Source: a virus. From it: 48,683 nt of DNA. Made by a program: the position numbers and the translations under genes. Shown here in pieces: positions 13,441-21,364 of this stretch. The notes under the pieces are model-generated. The model was not told the DNA's origin and searched no databases. It was given only the letters and a program-made list of their open reading frames with translations. Positions within the stretch are counted from its first letter, which is position 1; each line of letters opens with the position of its first letter. Location of the stretch: positions 1 through 48,683 of IMG/VR virus record IMGVR_UViG_3300047510_000374; one strand, 5' to 3'.

Positions 13441-14672
13441 AACATCAGGTAGCAGAAATCCTCACCAAACAACAGTTGCATGGATGGTACTTCGATGAAC
13501 GATCCGCTCATGAGTTGGAATCAGAACTACGATCTGCATTTGACTCGCTGCAAGGATCTCTTCGACAGCGGCACCCTTTCGTTGCGGGAGGCGAGTTTAC
13601 TCCTCGTCGTTCTAACAAGACCAAGGGATATATACCTGGATGCGCTTTTACGCGCCTCAAGGATCTTAGCCCAACCTCGCGAGATCACATCGCGTGGATC
13701 ATGCAGGAGTTCTATGGATGGGAGCCAACCCAGTTCACAGAATCTGGCAAAGCAACTATTGACGAAGTAGTTCTAAAGGACATAGGTACTCCAATTGCAC
13801 TTGAATTCTTTCAGTGTTTGGAACTGACCAAGCAGCTTGGCATGTTGTCAGACGGCAACAACGCCTGGCTAAAGCTGGTCAGAAAGGGCCGAATCCACCA
13901 CAACTGCTCAGTCTCAACTAACACCCATAGATGTGCCCACAGGAATCCAAATCTGGCCCAAGTCCCATCAGATGAACGATTCAGACGACTCTTCACTGCA
14001 ACTCCAGGACTATGCATGGTTGGGGCCGATCTTAGCGGCATCGAGTTGCGGATGTTCGCGCATTACCTTAGTAGGTATGACGGTGGTCGCTATGGTGAGA
14101 TCTTGCTTAATGGCGACATCCACCAAGTTAATGCCGACAAGATTGGCATTAGTCGTAAGCTCGTCAAAACCGTTACCTATGCTTTTCTTTATGGGGCAGG
14201 GAACGAGAAGATCGGACTTTCCTATGACCCTCAGCTTCCTACCGATAAGGCAAAGAAAAAGGGGGCAGAGATACGGCAAGCGTATCTTGATGCAATTGAA
14301 GGTCTTAGCGATCTTGTTGAGGCCGTCAAGAAAAAGGTTCAATCAGTTGGCCACATCAATTCAATTGATGGACGGCGTATCGCTGTTGATGGACCCCATA
14401 AAGCTTTGAACTATCTCCTGCAGTCAGGAGCTGGTGTCATTGCAAAGCGATGGATGGTCATCGCTAACGATCAAATTAAACAACTAAATACAGAAGCTGA
14501 TCAACTGGCATTTGTTCATGATGAGCTTCAGTTTGAATGTAACCCCGCTCATGCGGACACACTAATGTTTAACCTTGAATTGTCAGCAGCTCTCGCTGGC
14601 GAGTACTACAAGCTGCGAATACCTATTGCAGCCGAAGCTAGTAGAGGAAGTACTTGGGCCGACACGCACTAG
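13401..14672 (+). CDS. Family A DNA polymerase, polymerase domain (423 aa)
   Basis: Replicative polymerase. Motif A GADLSGIELRMFAHY (catalytic Asp about 210), motif B RKLVKTVTYAFLYGAG with the conserved Lys and the Tyr equivalent to T7 Y526, and motif C FVHDELQFE (about 373-375) are all intact. The first ATG in frame with good sense is 13401 (MEALPQIPDWILLEHQVAEI), inside the exonuclease gene and with no clear ribosome binding site. The natural fusion point would be around KHFHKY/IPDWILLEHQ. The C-terminus STWADTH is typical of the family. It overlaps the endonuclease VII-like gene by 98 bases. Confidence 0.93.
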   Translation: MEALPQIPDWILLEHQVAEILTKQQLHGWYFDERSAHELESELRSAFDSLQGSLRQRHPFVAGGEFTPRRSNKTKGYIPGCAFTRLKDLSPTSRDHIAWIMQEFYGWEPTQFTESGKATIDEVVLKDIGTPIALEFFQCLELTKQLGMLSDGNNAWLKLVRKGRIHHNCSVSTNTHRCAHRNPNLAQVPSDERFRRLFTATPGLCMVGADLSGIELRMFAHYLSRYDGGRYGEILLNGDIHQVNADKIGISRKLVKTVTYAFLYGAGNEKIGLSYDPQLPTDKAKKKGAEIRQAYLDAIEGLSDLVEAVKKKVQSVGHINSIDGRRIAVDGPHKALNYLLQSGAGVIAKRWMVIANDQIKQLNTEADQLAFVHDELQFECNPAHADTLMFNLELSAALAGEYYKLRIPIAAEASRGSTWADTH

Positions 14673-14985
14673 TCGTTGTTTTCACTGTAGAGAGGACTTA
14701 CCCATTGATTTGTTTGGGAGTGACAAGTCAAGAAAATGTGGAGTAAGTCGATACTGCAAGCCATGTTCTAGGGCAATCTCTAGAGCAAGGAAGAAGTACA
14801 TCCTGCCGGAAGGGCAGGTATGTGAGTGCTGCCAAGAACGCATAGCAACCGATTGGGACCATGACCCTAAATCAATGGCATTTAGAGGTTGGCTATGTCA
14901 CCAATGCAACATAGGTATTGGACAATTTAACGACGATCCTACTTTCTTAAGTAGAGCTATCGCTTATGTATCAAAACGCTGCTAA
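14575..14985 (+). CDS. Endonuclease VII-type HNH nuclease (up to 136 aa)
   Basis: CECCQERIATDWDHDPKSMA followed by FRGWLCHQCNIGIGQFNDDP matches the recombination endonuclease VII zinc/His-Me-finger domain, with metal-binding Cys pairs and the DHD catalytic centre. An extra zinc-finger-like CFHCREDL...CKPC region lies N-terminal. The frame opens with TTG at 14575 inside the polymerase gene; no in-frame ATG exists, so the start is uncertain and may lie near 14640. Such genes resolve branched DNA or act as homing nucleases. Location beside a divided polymerase gene is notable for a homing role. It overlaps the next ATG by one base. Confidence 0.8.
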   Translation: MNCQQLSLASTTSCEYLLQPKLVEEVLGPTRTSRCFHCREDLPIDLFGSDKSRKCGVSRYCKPCSRAISRARKKYILPEGQVCECCQERIATDWDHDPKSMAFRGWLCHQCNIGIGQFNDDPTFLSRAIAYVSKRC

Positions 14986-15125
14986 TGCCCACAACCAAAT
15001 CCAAAACAAACCTAGCCAAGAAACAATTTGAATCACGTGCCAAGTTCAAGCACACCCGTCAAGGTAATGGAACCCGCTCACTCCCAAAAGGCACAAAGAA
15101 GCTACGTCGAGGTCAAGGTAAATGA
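14985..15125 (+). CDS. Small very basic protein (46 aa)
   Basis: MPTTKSKTNLAKKQFESRAK followed by FKHTRQGNGTRSLPKGTKKL and RRGQGK. It has about one third Lys/Arg and no hydrophobic core, so it probably binds nucleic acid or is disordered. Very similar short basic proteins precede the gp6-type exonuclease in T7-like cyanophages as far as I recall. Both ends overlap neighbouring genes (TAATG and AATGA), which supports coupled translation. Confidence 0.65.
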   Translation: MPTTKSKTNLAKKQFESRAKFKHTRQGNGTRSLPKGTKKLRRGQGK

Positions 15126-15916
15126 CACTGCTCATTGATGCCGACTACCTCGCGTACAAAACCTGTGCTGCTTGTGAAGATGAGATCGACTACGGAGATG
15201 ACCTAATCGTTGTCACCAGCCGCTTCTCTGAAGTGCTGGACATGTTCCAGAAGGAGCTGATGTCCATTGCTGAATGCATGGGTCAGTTCGATGACTTCAT
15301 CCTTTTCTTCAGTAGCCCAAAGAATTTCAGGAAAAAAATTTTCCCGGATTACAAGGGTCATCGAAATAGGAAGAAGCCATGCGGGTACAAGCGCCTGCTC
15401 AATTGGTGTGGTGATAATTACGTCACCATGGTGGTTGACAACCTGGAAGCTGATGATGCTCTGGGTATCTACGCCACTGATCCAATTGAATCAGAGAACG
15501 AACTAATTATCTGCTCACCTGATAAGGACATGAGACAGATACCAGGGCTGCTGTTTGATCTCAAGAATCCTGTGATTGAAATCACCAAGGAGGAAGGAGA
15601 TCGATGGCATCTGATTCAAACCATGAGCGGTGACCAGACCGATGGTTACGCAGGTGCTCCTGGGATTGGTATCAAACGTGCTGATGCACTACTGGAGAAG
15701 CACGGATGCTGTTGGAAAACAGTAGTTCAAACTTTTGAAGAACGAGGGATGACTGAAGATGATGCTCTTCTTAATGCACGTCTCGCGCGGATACTCCAGT
15801 ACACCGACTACAACTTCGACACCGATGAGCCAATCCTTTGGACCCCCACCTCCAGTACTGGAGATGACAATGGAGCAACAGTTCAAGATGAGAAGGTTGC
15901 AGGATCTGCTGCCTGA
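15122..15916 (+). CDS. gp6: 5'-3' exonuclease, T7 gp6-like (264 aa)
   Basis: FEN/PIN-type nuclease that degrades host DNA and removes primers. N-terminal MTLLIDADYLAY carries the first metal-binding Asp pair; FPDYKGHRNRKKPCGYKRLL is the helical arch; NLEADDALG and CSPDKDMRQI hold further acidic ligands; MSGDQTDGYAGAPGIGIKRA is the H3TH DNA-binding motif with two Asp. Length is close to T7 gp6 (300 aa). The polar C-terminal 25 residues overlap the start of the NblA-like gene in another frame. The start overlaps the previous stop. Confidence 0.93.
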   Translation: MTLLIDADYLAYKTCAACEDEIDYGDDLIVVTSRFSEVLDMFQKELMSIAECMGQFDDFILFFSSPKNFRKKIFPDYKGHRNRKKPCGYKRLLNWCGDNYVTMVVDNLEADDALGIYATDPIESENELIICSPDKDMRQIPGLLFDLKNPVIEITKEEGDRWHLIQTMSGDQTDGYAGAPGIGIKRADALLEKHGCCWKTVVQTFEERGMTEDDALLNARLARILQYTDYNFDTDEPILWTPTSSTGDDNGATVQDEKVAGSAA

Positions 15917-16052
15917 AGCAAGAAAGGAGGACATCATTACTGTCTTCCTTGCCTTGCAACATCAGAACTTTGTTCTTAGTAATACCGTATCTAACTTAGT
16001 AAAACAATGGCCGTTACCAACGGACCTTCGTACTACAAGCGAGGGTCAATAG
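15864..16052 (+). CDS. NblA-like phycobilisome degradation adaptor candidate (62 aa)
   Basis: The protein is MTMEQQFKMRRLQDLLPEAR then KEDIITVFLALQHQNFVLSN and TVSNLVKQWPLP plus a short tail. Cyanobacterial NblA proteins are about 60 aa with a helix beginning (L)EQQFxxR, then a second helix ending near LxKxxW; the EQQF..R start, the Q(N/M) in the middle and the LVKQW end line up with this. NblA links phycobilisomes to the ClpC protease. Viral NblA proteins have been reported in freshwater and marine cyanophages, including T7-like ones, where they reduce host photosynthesis. GGAG at 15860-15863 favours ATG 15870 as the start; 15864 is also possible. It overlaps the exonuclease and the DUF3310-like gene. 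The match is by eye. Confidence 0.65.
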   Translation: MTMEQQFKMRRLQDLLPEARKEDIITVFLALQHQNFVLSNTVSNLVKQWPLPTDLRTTSEGQ

Positions 16053-16291
16053 AGGTTTGGGATTTTATTCGTGACCAACAACTCGACTACCACCTTGGCT
16101 GTGCAATCAAATACATCTGCCGAGCTGGACACAAAGACGATGCAATCGCAGACCTTACCAAAGCAATCCACTACCTTGAAAACGAACGTGAGTTTCTACG
16201 AAACAGCAGCGCACGAATTTCGGAGAGCGTACGAGCTGCCGCTCGGTCTGACGATTTCCTCTTTGAAGCTTCAGCAGAATTTGATCGATGA
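16007..16291 (+). CDS. DUF3310-like phage protein (94 aa)
   Basis: The core YYKRGSIEVWDFIRDQQLDY followed by HLGCAIKYICRAGHKDD and DLTKAIHYLENE is the DUF3310 pattern, common in phages and often found close to nucleotide metabolism genes. Some databases label it nucleotide kinase, but no P-loop is present, so I do not use that name. The C-terminal 35 residues, serine and arginine rich, overlap the MazG gene in another frame and may be unconstrained. It lies in a compact cluster with MazG and ribonucleotide reductase, which suggests a role in nucleotide supply. Confidence 0.8.
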   Translation: MAVTNGPSYYKRGSIEVWDFIRDQQLDYHLGCAIKYICRAGHKDDAIADLTKAIHYLENEREFLRNSSARISESVRAAARSDDFLFEASAEFDR

Positions 16292-16568
16292 GGAGCACCT
16301 TGAGGTTGCTCATGCTTACCTCGATCTGCTTGAAGACATCACGAACAAACGAGCACGTGAGCACCTCTTGAAGGAACTTGCTGATCTGGTGTATGTGTGT
16401 CATCAGATGGCTGCAGCGTTTGGTTGGGATCTGCAGACGGCATATAACCGTGTGCATGCCAGCAACATGAGCAAGCTCGGGGAAGACGGCAAGCCCATAC
16501 GTCGTGAGGACGGAAAGATCCTCAAAGGGCCTAACTACTTTGAACCTTCACTCATTGATCTTGTCTGA
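16188..16568 (+). CDS. MazG-like NTP pyrophosphohydrolase (126 aa)
   Basis: All-alpha NTP-PPase fold with metal-binding signature EExxE (DEEHLEVAHAYLDLL) and a downstream ExxD (KELADLVYV). Hydrolyses (d)NTPs or related nucleotides to monophosphates; in cyanophages it is thought to adjust nucleotide pools or alarmone signalling, though the substrate is debated. The GTG at 16188 is chosen (MSFYETAAHEFRRAYELPLG) because a longer frame to 16071 lies inside the preceding gene. The last residues KGPNYFEPSLIDLV resemble other cyanophage members. It overlaps the RNR gene start by eight bases when TTG 16561 is used. Confidence 0.85.
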   Translation: MSFYETAAHEFRRAYELPLGLTISSLKLQQNLIDEEHLEVAHAYLDLLEDITNKRAREHLLKELADLVYVCHQMAAAFGWDLQTAYNRVHASNMSKLGEDGKPIRREDGKILKGPNYFEPSLIDLV

Positions 16569-17961
16569 TACTACTGTGGAAAAAGAACTCATCGCACGTA
16601 CTGGCCGTGTACAAAGTTGGATTGATGATCCGACATCTCGTCTACCTGTGAGCTGCACCGTCTTCGTTGTTGAAGACACCATGGAGGGTGAGAATGGAAT
16701 CGAAGCAAGCTGGCGATTTGTTAGCCATGCTCTCCGCTATGGAGCAGGAGTTGCTGTCCACCTATCGAAACTCCGGCCTAAGGGAGCGGAAAATGGTAAA
16801 GGGTTGGTTGCTTCGGGTCCTGTTAGCTTTGCCAAGATTTACTCGACCCTGAATGAAATCCTGAGGCGTGGTGGCGTCTACAAAAATGGAGCTGTTGTAT
16901 GTCATCTTGATCTCAACCATCCTGATGTACTTGAGTTCATTAATGCTAGCCGTAGTGAGCTGCCTTGGGTTAAGCGTTGCGTCAACATCAACCACCACTG
17001 GTGGAACGTTGCCACGAACGAAGTCAAGGAAGCTCTGATTCTTGCCATCAAACGCGGCGACGTTTGGCTCAACAAAACAAAAGTCGATAAGCATGGACAA
17101 CGTATCTACGGAAATGTTTGCCTGGAGGTGTACCTGCCAACACGGGGCACCTGTCTACTGCAACATGTCAACCTTGGGGCATGCGAACTTGATGACATTC
17201 GATCTGCGTTTTCACGTGGAATGTCCGAACTGTGTCACCTCCACTCAAAAACAGGTGTTGGAGACAGCGGTGAATACCTCACTCCAGAGGTTGATCGCCA
17301 GGTCGGTCTCGGAATGCTTGGGCTTTCCAACCTGCTCCGTCAACAAGGGGTGAGCTACAAGGAGTTTGGTGAGGCGTTGTTGCACATCGTCAACAACGAA
17401 CCTCATGAACGGACTCCTGCTGCAGTGCTGGCTCATGAGATCCACGCTGGTATCCGTGAGGCTGCAGAGATCGCTAAGGCCAACAACATGGTGCGTGCCT
17501 TTGCCATTGCACCTACGGCCTCGTGCAGTTACCGATACAAAGATCTCGATGGGTACACCACTACCCCTGAGATCGCTCCTCCCATTGCCCGTCAAGTGGA
17601 CCGTGACAGCGGTACGTTTGGCGTCCAGAGCTTTGACTACGGTCCGGTTGAGATCGCGTCTGAAGTTGGCTGGGATGATTACTTCAAAGTAGCTAACGGT
17701 ATTGTCCGACTTCTTAGTCTGACAAATCTGCTACACGGATATAGTTTTAATTCGTGGAGCGACGTTGTTACTTATGATGAACGGTTTATTGAGGAATGGC
17801 TGAACAGCCCCCAAACCTCTTTGTATTACAGCTTGCAGGTGATGGGAGATGTTCAGGATAAGTCCGACGCATACGCTGCGTTGTCTCAATCTGACATCGA
17901 CGATTACCTGGACGAGTTGTTTAATGACGACCCTGCTCCTGATTGTAATTGCGGCGAATGA
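16561..17961 (+). CDS. nrdA: Class I ribonucleotide reductase, alpha subunit (466 aa)
   Basis: Reduces ribonucleotides to deoxyribonucleotides. GNVCLEVYLPT aligns with SNLCLEIALPT of E. coli NrdA, placing the thiyl-radical Cys (C439) and Glu (E441); GTCLLQHVNLGAC supplies the second active-site Cys (C462) and PVSC the first (C225). IAPTASCSYRY is the phosphate-binding loop. TSLYYS contains the tyrosine pair (Y730/Y731) that passes the radical from the beta subunit, and DCNCGE is the C-terminal redox cysteine pair. These class I features argue against the B12-dependent class II label often given to cyanopodovirus homologues. It is much shorter than E. coli NrdA (761 aa) and lacks an ATP cone. 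Start is uncertain; TTG 16561 overlaps the MazG stop. nrdB follows with an ATGA overlap. Confidence 0.9.
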   Translation: MSDTTVEKELIARTGRVQSWIDDPTSRLPVSCTVFVVEDTMEGENGIEASWRFVSHALRYGAGVAVHLSKLRPKGAENGKGLVASGPVSFAKIYSTLNEILRRGGVYKNGAVVCHLDLNHPDVLEFINASRSELPWVKRCVNINHHWWNVATNEVKEALILAIKRGDVWLNKTKVDKHGQRIYGNVCLEVYLPTRGTCLLQHVNLGACELDDIRSAFSRGMSELCHLHSKTGVGDSGEYLTPEVDRQVGLGMLGLSNLLRQQGVSYKEFGEALLHIVNNEPHERTPAAVLAHEIHAGIREAAEIAKANNMVRAFAIAPTASCSYRYKDLDGYTTTPEIAPPIARQVDRDSGTFGVQSFDYGPVEIASEVGWDDYFKVANGIVRLLSLTNLLHGYSFNSWSDVVTYDERFIEEWLNSPQTSLYYSLQVMGDVQDKSDAYAALSQSDIDDYLDELFNDDPAPDCNCGE

Positions 17962-18671
17962 ACCCTTATCAGAAACTCTTTAATCGTAAACGTAAGTGGA
18001 CCCCAGTGCAAACCACTGCTGGTCAGCTTGCTGAGGGCTCGGAGGAAACTATCTTCCGGGCTCTCGCCCTTCGCCACATGGAACTTCCTGTTGGCGACTT
18101 TATTAACGATGCATTGAAGAATGAAGTTCCAGAGTTATCGCGGGACTTACTGCGATCCAACATCACAGACGAAGAGAACCACGACTTGGCTCTCGGTTAC
18201 ATCGCCCAAGCTATCGGCACTGACCCAGTTGCTGAAGCCGAAGCCATGCGACTCCGCGATGCTTGGACGGCGCATCCAGATCACACGGTCCTCAAAGCAA
18301 TGGTGGCCGAGCGTGCAATTTTCTTCGTTCTACTGCCATTCTTCCGCTTTAATGGTGACGCTGGTCTCCGAACAGTAAGTGCTGACATCAGCAGGGATGA
18401 GCAAGTTCATGTGGCAACGAATAGCTTGGTATGTCGTGAGCTTGGTCTCACTGTATCTCCTTCTCTTGATCGCCTCAGGAAGGCAACCATTGCTTGGGTA
18501 ATGCAACCACTCAAGAAGTCAGAGAACAAGTACTTGGACAAACAGTTCTGGCTTGATCAAAGTGACAGCTTGATGTATGCAGGTAAAGCAGAAGGGTTGA
18601 TCGATACACAACGTGCTCGGATGCCTGCGTTCTTTGAACATGCAAACCCCAACCTACCTCAGTATGCTTGA
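17958..18671 (+). CDS. nrdB: Ribonucleotide reductase beta subunit, NrdB-like (237 aa)
   Basis: Ferritin-like four-helix metalloprotein that supplies the radical to NrdA. Metal ligands are visible as ITDEENHDLAL (ExxH), ERAIFF (Glu) and SRDEQVHVATN (second ExxH). The position four residues after the first His, Tyr122 in E. coli, is Leu here, so the usual stable tyrosyl radical cannot form; the radical must be stored differently, as in metal-only class I subgroups. At 237 aa it is far shorter than E. coli NrdB (376 aa). The ATG at 17958 overlaps the nrdA stop; an upstream TTG is less likely. Published reannotation of cyanophage RNR as class I agrees with this pair. Confidence 0.85.
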   Translation: MNPYQKLFNRKRKWTPVQTTAGQLAEGSEETIFRALALRHMELPVGDFINDALKNEVPELSRDLLRSNITDEENHDLALGYIAQAIGTDPVAEAEAMRLRDAWTAHPDHTVLKAMVAERAIFFVLLPFFRFNGDAGLRTVSADISRDEQVHVATNSLVCRELGLTVSPSLDRLRKATIAWVMQPLKKSENKYLDKQFWLDQSDSLMYAGKAEGLIDTQRARMPAFFEHANPNLPQYA

Positions 18672-18837
18672 GACCAGTGGTCTCCAGCTTCAACCAATCT
18701 TACAAGAACTGGAGGAGAACTTTCCTTCAGTTAATCCACATCCAGATGATCCGACAAACTTAATAATGTACCGCTCTGGCCAACGTTCAGTGGTCGAGTG
18801 GATCAACCATCGTCTCACTGAAGAAAACAATGGCTAA
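18664..18837 (+). CDS. Small conserved cyanophage protein (57 aa)
   Basis: Starts at ATG 18664 within the nrdB stop region (MLETSGLQLQPILQELEENF), followed by NPHPDDPTNLIMYRSGQRSV and VEWINHRLTEE. The pattern LQPILQ.LEE.FP...PHP.D....IMYR.GQRSVVEW is, as I recall, conserved among T7-like cyanophages at the border between nucleotide metabolism and head genes, but has no known function. An upstream in-frame ATG at 18613 lies in nrdB. It overlaps the following structural gene by eight bases. Confidence 0.7.
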   Translation: MLETSGLQLQPILQELEENFPSVNPHPDDPTNLIMYRSGQRSVVEWINHRLTEENNG

Positions 18838-19594
18838 GAAGGAATCAAAAAATCAAGGCGTCAAGCTTGCTATTCGGCAAGCGGGTGTAGGTGGCATCAC
18901 CAAGCAAGAACTAAATAACATCACCAAGTCAACTGGTGCATCGGCGCAGACTGTTGTCAAACGGCTTGACTCTGTTAACCAGAACCTGAAATCTAACGAG
19001 AGGACAGGTATTAATCTTAATTCTGGTGCCGCTAACATGCTCATTAAGGAGGCTGGGCCTGCTTATGGTGGTTTCTACGGGCTAACCCAGAAGCCTACCT
19101 TTGGCACTGGGAGGATTGGTCAAGCATTAGAAGGTATGCGTGGAACTCGCGCAAGTGGCGGCTACCAAAATCCTCAGAGTGGTTATGGCTCGGTGACTCC
19201 TGGTACGGATCGCAGGTTCATGATGGGTGGCACAGCTATCCGACCTGGTGGACGTGAAACCGTTCGCGGATTTGGTAAGCAGTATTCACTACCTGAACAA
19301 GACAAAAAGGTAATCAAGAACCCAATTGGTGGCGTAGGTTATGTGCCAAATCAGGTAAATAACGATCAAACCGTACAGGATCCTGTTACAGAAGATCCTG
19401 TGACGACAGATCCCGTCGCTTCAACATCTGACCCTGGTCCTGGCATGATGGCTGGTGGAGGACTTGGTGCTCTTGGTGCCAACAAACTCAATCGTGCTAA
19501 ATCACGTCTTCGTCAACTTGGTATCTACGGACGTGGTACTGGTCTGCTTGGTCGCGGACTGCAATACGGAAACTCACTTAATACTGGACGCTAA
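18830..19594 (+). CDS. Probable virion-associated protein upstream of portal (254 aa)
   Basis: The position immediately before the portal gene matches a structural protein seen in cyanopodovirus particles; sequence recognition is weak. A helical N-terminus (KQGVKLAIRQAGVGGITKQE-like segment) is followed by long glycine, arginine and proline rich low-complexity sequence with a PVTEDPVTTDPVAST repeat and a glycine-rich C-terminus. No enzymatic motif is visible. Extended disordered sequence is typical of head-associated minor proteins. Its stop overlaps the portal start codon (TAATG). Confidence 0.65.
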   Translation: MAKKESKNQGVKLAIRQAGVGGITKQELNNITKSTGASAQTVVKRLDSVNQNLKSNERTGINLNSGAANMLIKEAGPAYGGFYGLTQKPTFGTGRIGQALEGMRGTRASGGYQNPQSGYGSVTPGTDRRFMMGGTAIRPGGRETVRGFGKQYSLPEQDKKVIKNPIGGVGYVPNQVNNDQTVQDPVTEDPVTTDPVASTSDPGPGMMAGGGLGALGANKLNRAKSRLRQLGIYGRGTGLLGRGLQYGNSLNTGR

Positions 19595-21207
19595 TGTCAG
19601 CCAAATCACGGTATGACTATTTAGCAAGTGACCGTTCAAACTTTCTAAACGTAGCAAGACAAGCTGCTGATCTTACTCTTCCTTACCTCAATCGTGGTGA
19701 AGAGGAGTGGGTCAAAGGAGCACGTCATCTACCTACACCATGGCAAAGCGTTGGTGCAAAGGGGGTAGTCACTCTGGCATCGAAATTGATGCTGGCACTA
19801 CTGCCTCCTCAAACCAGCTTCTTTAAGCTACAGGTAAATGACAGTGCATTGGGTACTGAGCTTCCTCCCGAAGCTAAGTCAGAGTTGGATCTTTCCTTTG
19901 CAAAGATCGAACGCATCATCCTTGAATCTATTGCTGCTTCTAGTGATCGTGTCGTTGTACACCAAGCACTGAAGCATCTAGTGGTGACAGGTAATGCGTT
20001 GGTCTTCATGGGAGAGAAACAGCTCAAGCTGTACCCCTTGAATCGCTACGTTGTAGAAAGAGATGGCAACGGTAATGTGCTTGAAATAGTCACAAAAGAA
20101 CGCATCTCAAAGAAGCTTCTCATGAAGGTTCTACCCATGGCTGTGCCCAATGATGTGGCAGGCACTGAGGCAGAACGGAATGATGAGGCAGACATCTACA
20201 CTCACATCCGCCGAGACAACAACAGGTTTGTCTGGCATCAAGAATACGAAGACAAGATCATTCCGGGTTCAATGGGCAAAGCACCCATTGAAGCAAACCC
20301 GTGGCTTGTTCTTCGGTTCAACACTGTTGATGGTGAAGTCTATGGTCGTGGTCGAGTAGAGGAATTCATCGGAGATCTACGCTCCCTTGAAGCACTCTCT
20401 CAGGCTCTCGTAGAAGGCTCTGCAGCAGCCGCTAAGGTTGTCTTCGTAGTATCACCCTCAAGCACTACCAAACCGGCCACGCTGGCTCAGGCAGGCAACG
20501 GTGCCATCGTTCAAGGAAGACCGGATGACATTGGTGTCATTCAGGTTGGAAAGACTGCGGACTTCCGAACTGCATTTGAAATGATGCAGCAGTTGGAACG
20601 TCGGTTGTCTGAAGCATTCCTCATCCTTTCTGTAAGGCAGTCAGAACGTACAACTGCTGAGGAAGTACGGATGACTCAAATGGAACTGGAACAACAACTC
20701 GGTGGACTATTCAGTTTGCTGACGACTGAGTTCCTTGTTCCGTATCTAAACCGTAAGCTCAATGTCTTCCAAAAGACTGGTCAGATTCCACGTCTTCCAA
20801 AGGACATTGTTAAGCCTACTATTGTTGCTGGTGTTAATGCACTGGGTCGAGGACAAGATAGAGAAAGTCTTGGCTCGTTCCTGCAGACCATTGCACAAAC
20901 GATGGGGCCTGAAGCTCTTGCGAAGTACATCAACAGTGATGAAGTAATCAAACGTCTGGCTGCTGCTCAAGGCATCGACGTGTTGAACCTCGTCAAGAGT
21001 GTTGCTGAAATGAAGCAAGAACAGATGGAGAACATGAGTATGCAGAAGGACATGATGCTTACTCAACAGATTGGTCAGTTGGCTAAGACTCCACTGATGG
21101 ATCCAAGTAAAAACCCACAAGCAATGGAGATGATCAATGGACAAGGCAATCCCCTCGCGGCCTCAGCGCCAGAAGAACAAGCCGGTGCCCCAGCCCCTAT
21201 CGGCTGA
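19594..21207 (+). CDS. gp8: Portal (head-tail connector) protein, T7 gp8-like (537 aa)
   Basis: Forms the dodecameric channel through which DNA enters and leaves the capsid. The N-terminal RQAADLTLPYLNRGEEEW and LPTPWQSVGAKGVVTLASKL are typical of podovirus gp8 proteins, as are NPWLVLRFNTVDGEVYGRGR and the later SVRQSERTTAEEVRMTQMEL. Length matches T7 gp8 (536 aa). The C-terminus (about 460-537) is methionine and glutamine rich, probably the coiled barrel. A separate 75-aa gene begins within its last 71 bases in another frame. The start overlaps the previous stop. Confidence 0.96.
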   Translation: MSAKSRYDYLASDRSNFLNVARQAADLTLPYLNRGEEEWVKGARHLPTPWQSVGAKGVVTLASKLMLALLPPQTSFFKLQVNDSALGTELPPEAKSELDLSFAKIERIILESIAASSDRVVVHQALKHLVVTGNALVFMGEKQLKLYPLNRYVVERDGNGNVLEIVTKERISKKLLMKVLPMAVPNDVAGTEAERNDEADIYTHIRRDNNRFVWHQEYEDKIIPGSMGKAPIEANPWLVLRFNTVDGEVYGRGRVEEFIGDLRSLEALSQALVEGSAAAAKVVFVVSPSSTTKPATLAQAGNGAIVQGRPDDIGVIQVGKTADFRTAFEMMQQLERRLSEAFLILSVRQSERTTAEEVRMTQMELEQQLGGLFSLLTTEFLVPYLNRKLNVFQKTGQIPRLPKDIVKPTIVAGVNALGRGQDRESLGSFLQTIAQTMGPEALAKYINSDEVIKRLAAAQGIDVLNLVKSVAEMKQEQMENMSMQKDMMLTQQIGQLAKTPLMDPSKNPQAMEMINGQGNPLAASAPEEQAGAPAPIG

Positions 21208-21364
21208 GGATCGTGAACTCTTTGATGAGTCCGGCAACAAATACGCACCACGCACCAAGATCGGCAAACCGACCATCGGTGTTCCCAATCGTGTTGAACG
21301 AGTTGGTCTTGGTAATCTCAAAGTAATCACAACTAATGGCTACACTGACGTACGATCCGACTGA
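21137..21364 (+). CDS. Small basic protein overlapping portal and scaffold genes (75 aa)
   Basis: MDKAIPSRPQRQKNKPVPQP starts inside the portal C-terminus in a different frame and ends 29 bases inside the scaffold gene. The central part LFDESGNKYAPRTKIGKPTI and VGLGNLKVITTNGY is well structured in pattern. The non-overlapping stretch (21208-21335) contains no other gene, which supports it being translated. The function is unknown; a minor head protein or scaffold cofactor would fit its place. Confidence 0.6.
   Translation: MDKAIPSRPQRQKNKPVPQPLSAEDRELFDESGNKYAPRTKIGKPTIGVPNRVERVGLGNLKVITTNGYTDVRSD

Noticed and set aside
16561-17961. Class II (B12-dependent) ribonucleotide reductase
   Set aside because: The CLE motif, the YY radical relay, the C-terminal CxC pair and the adjacent NrdB-like gene are class I features.
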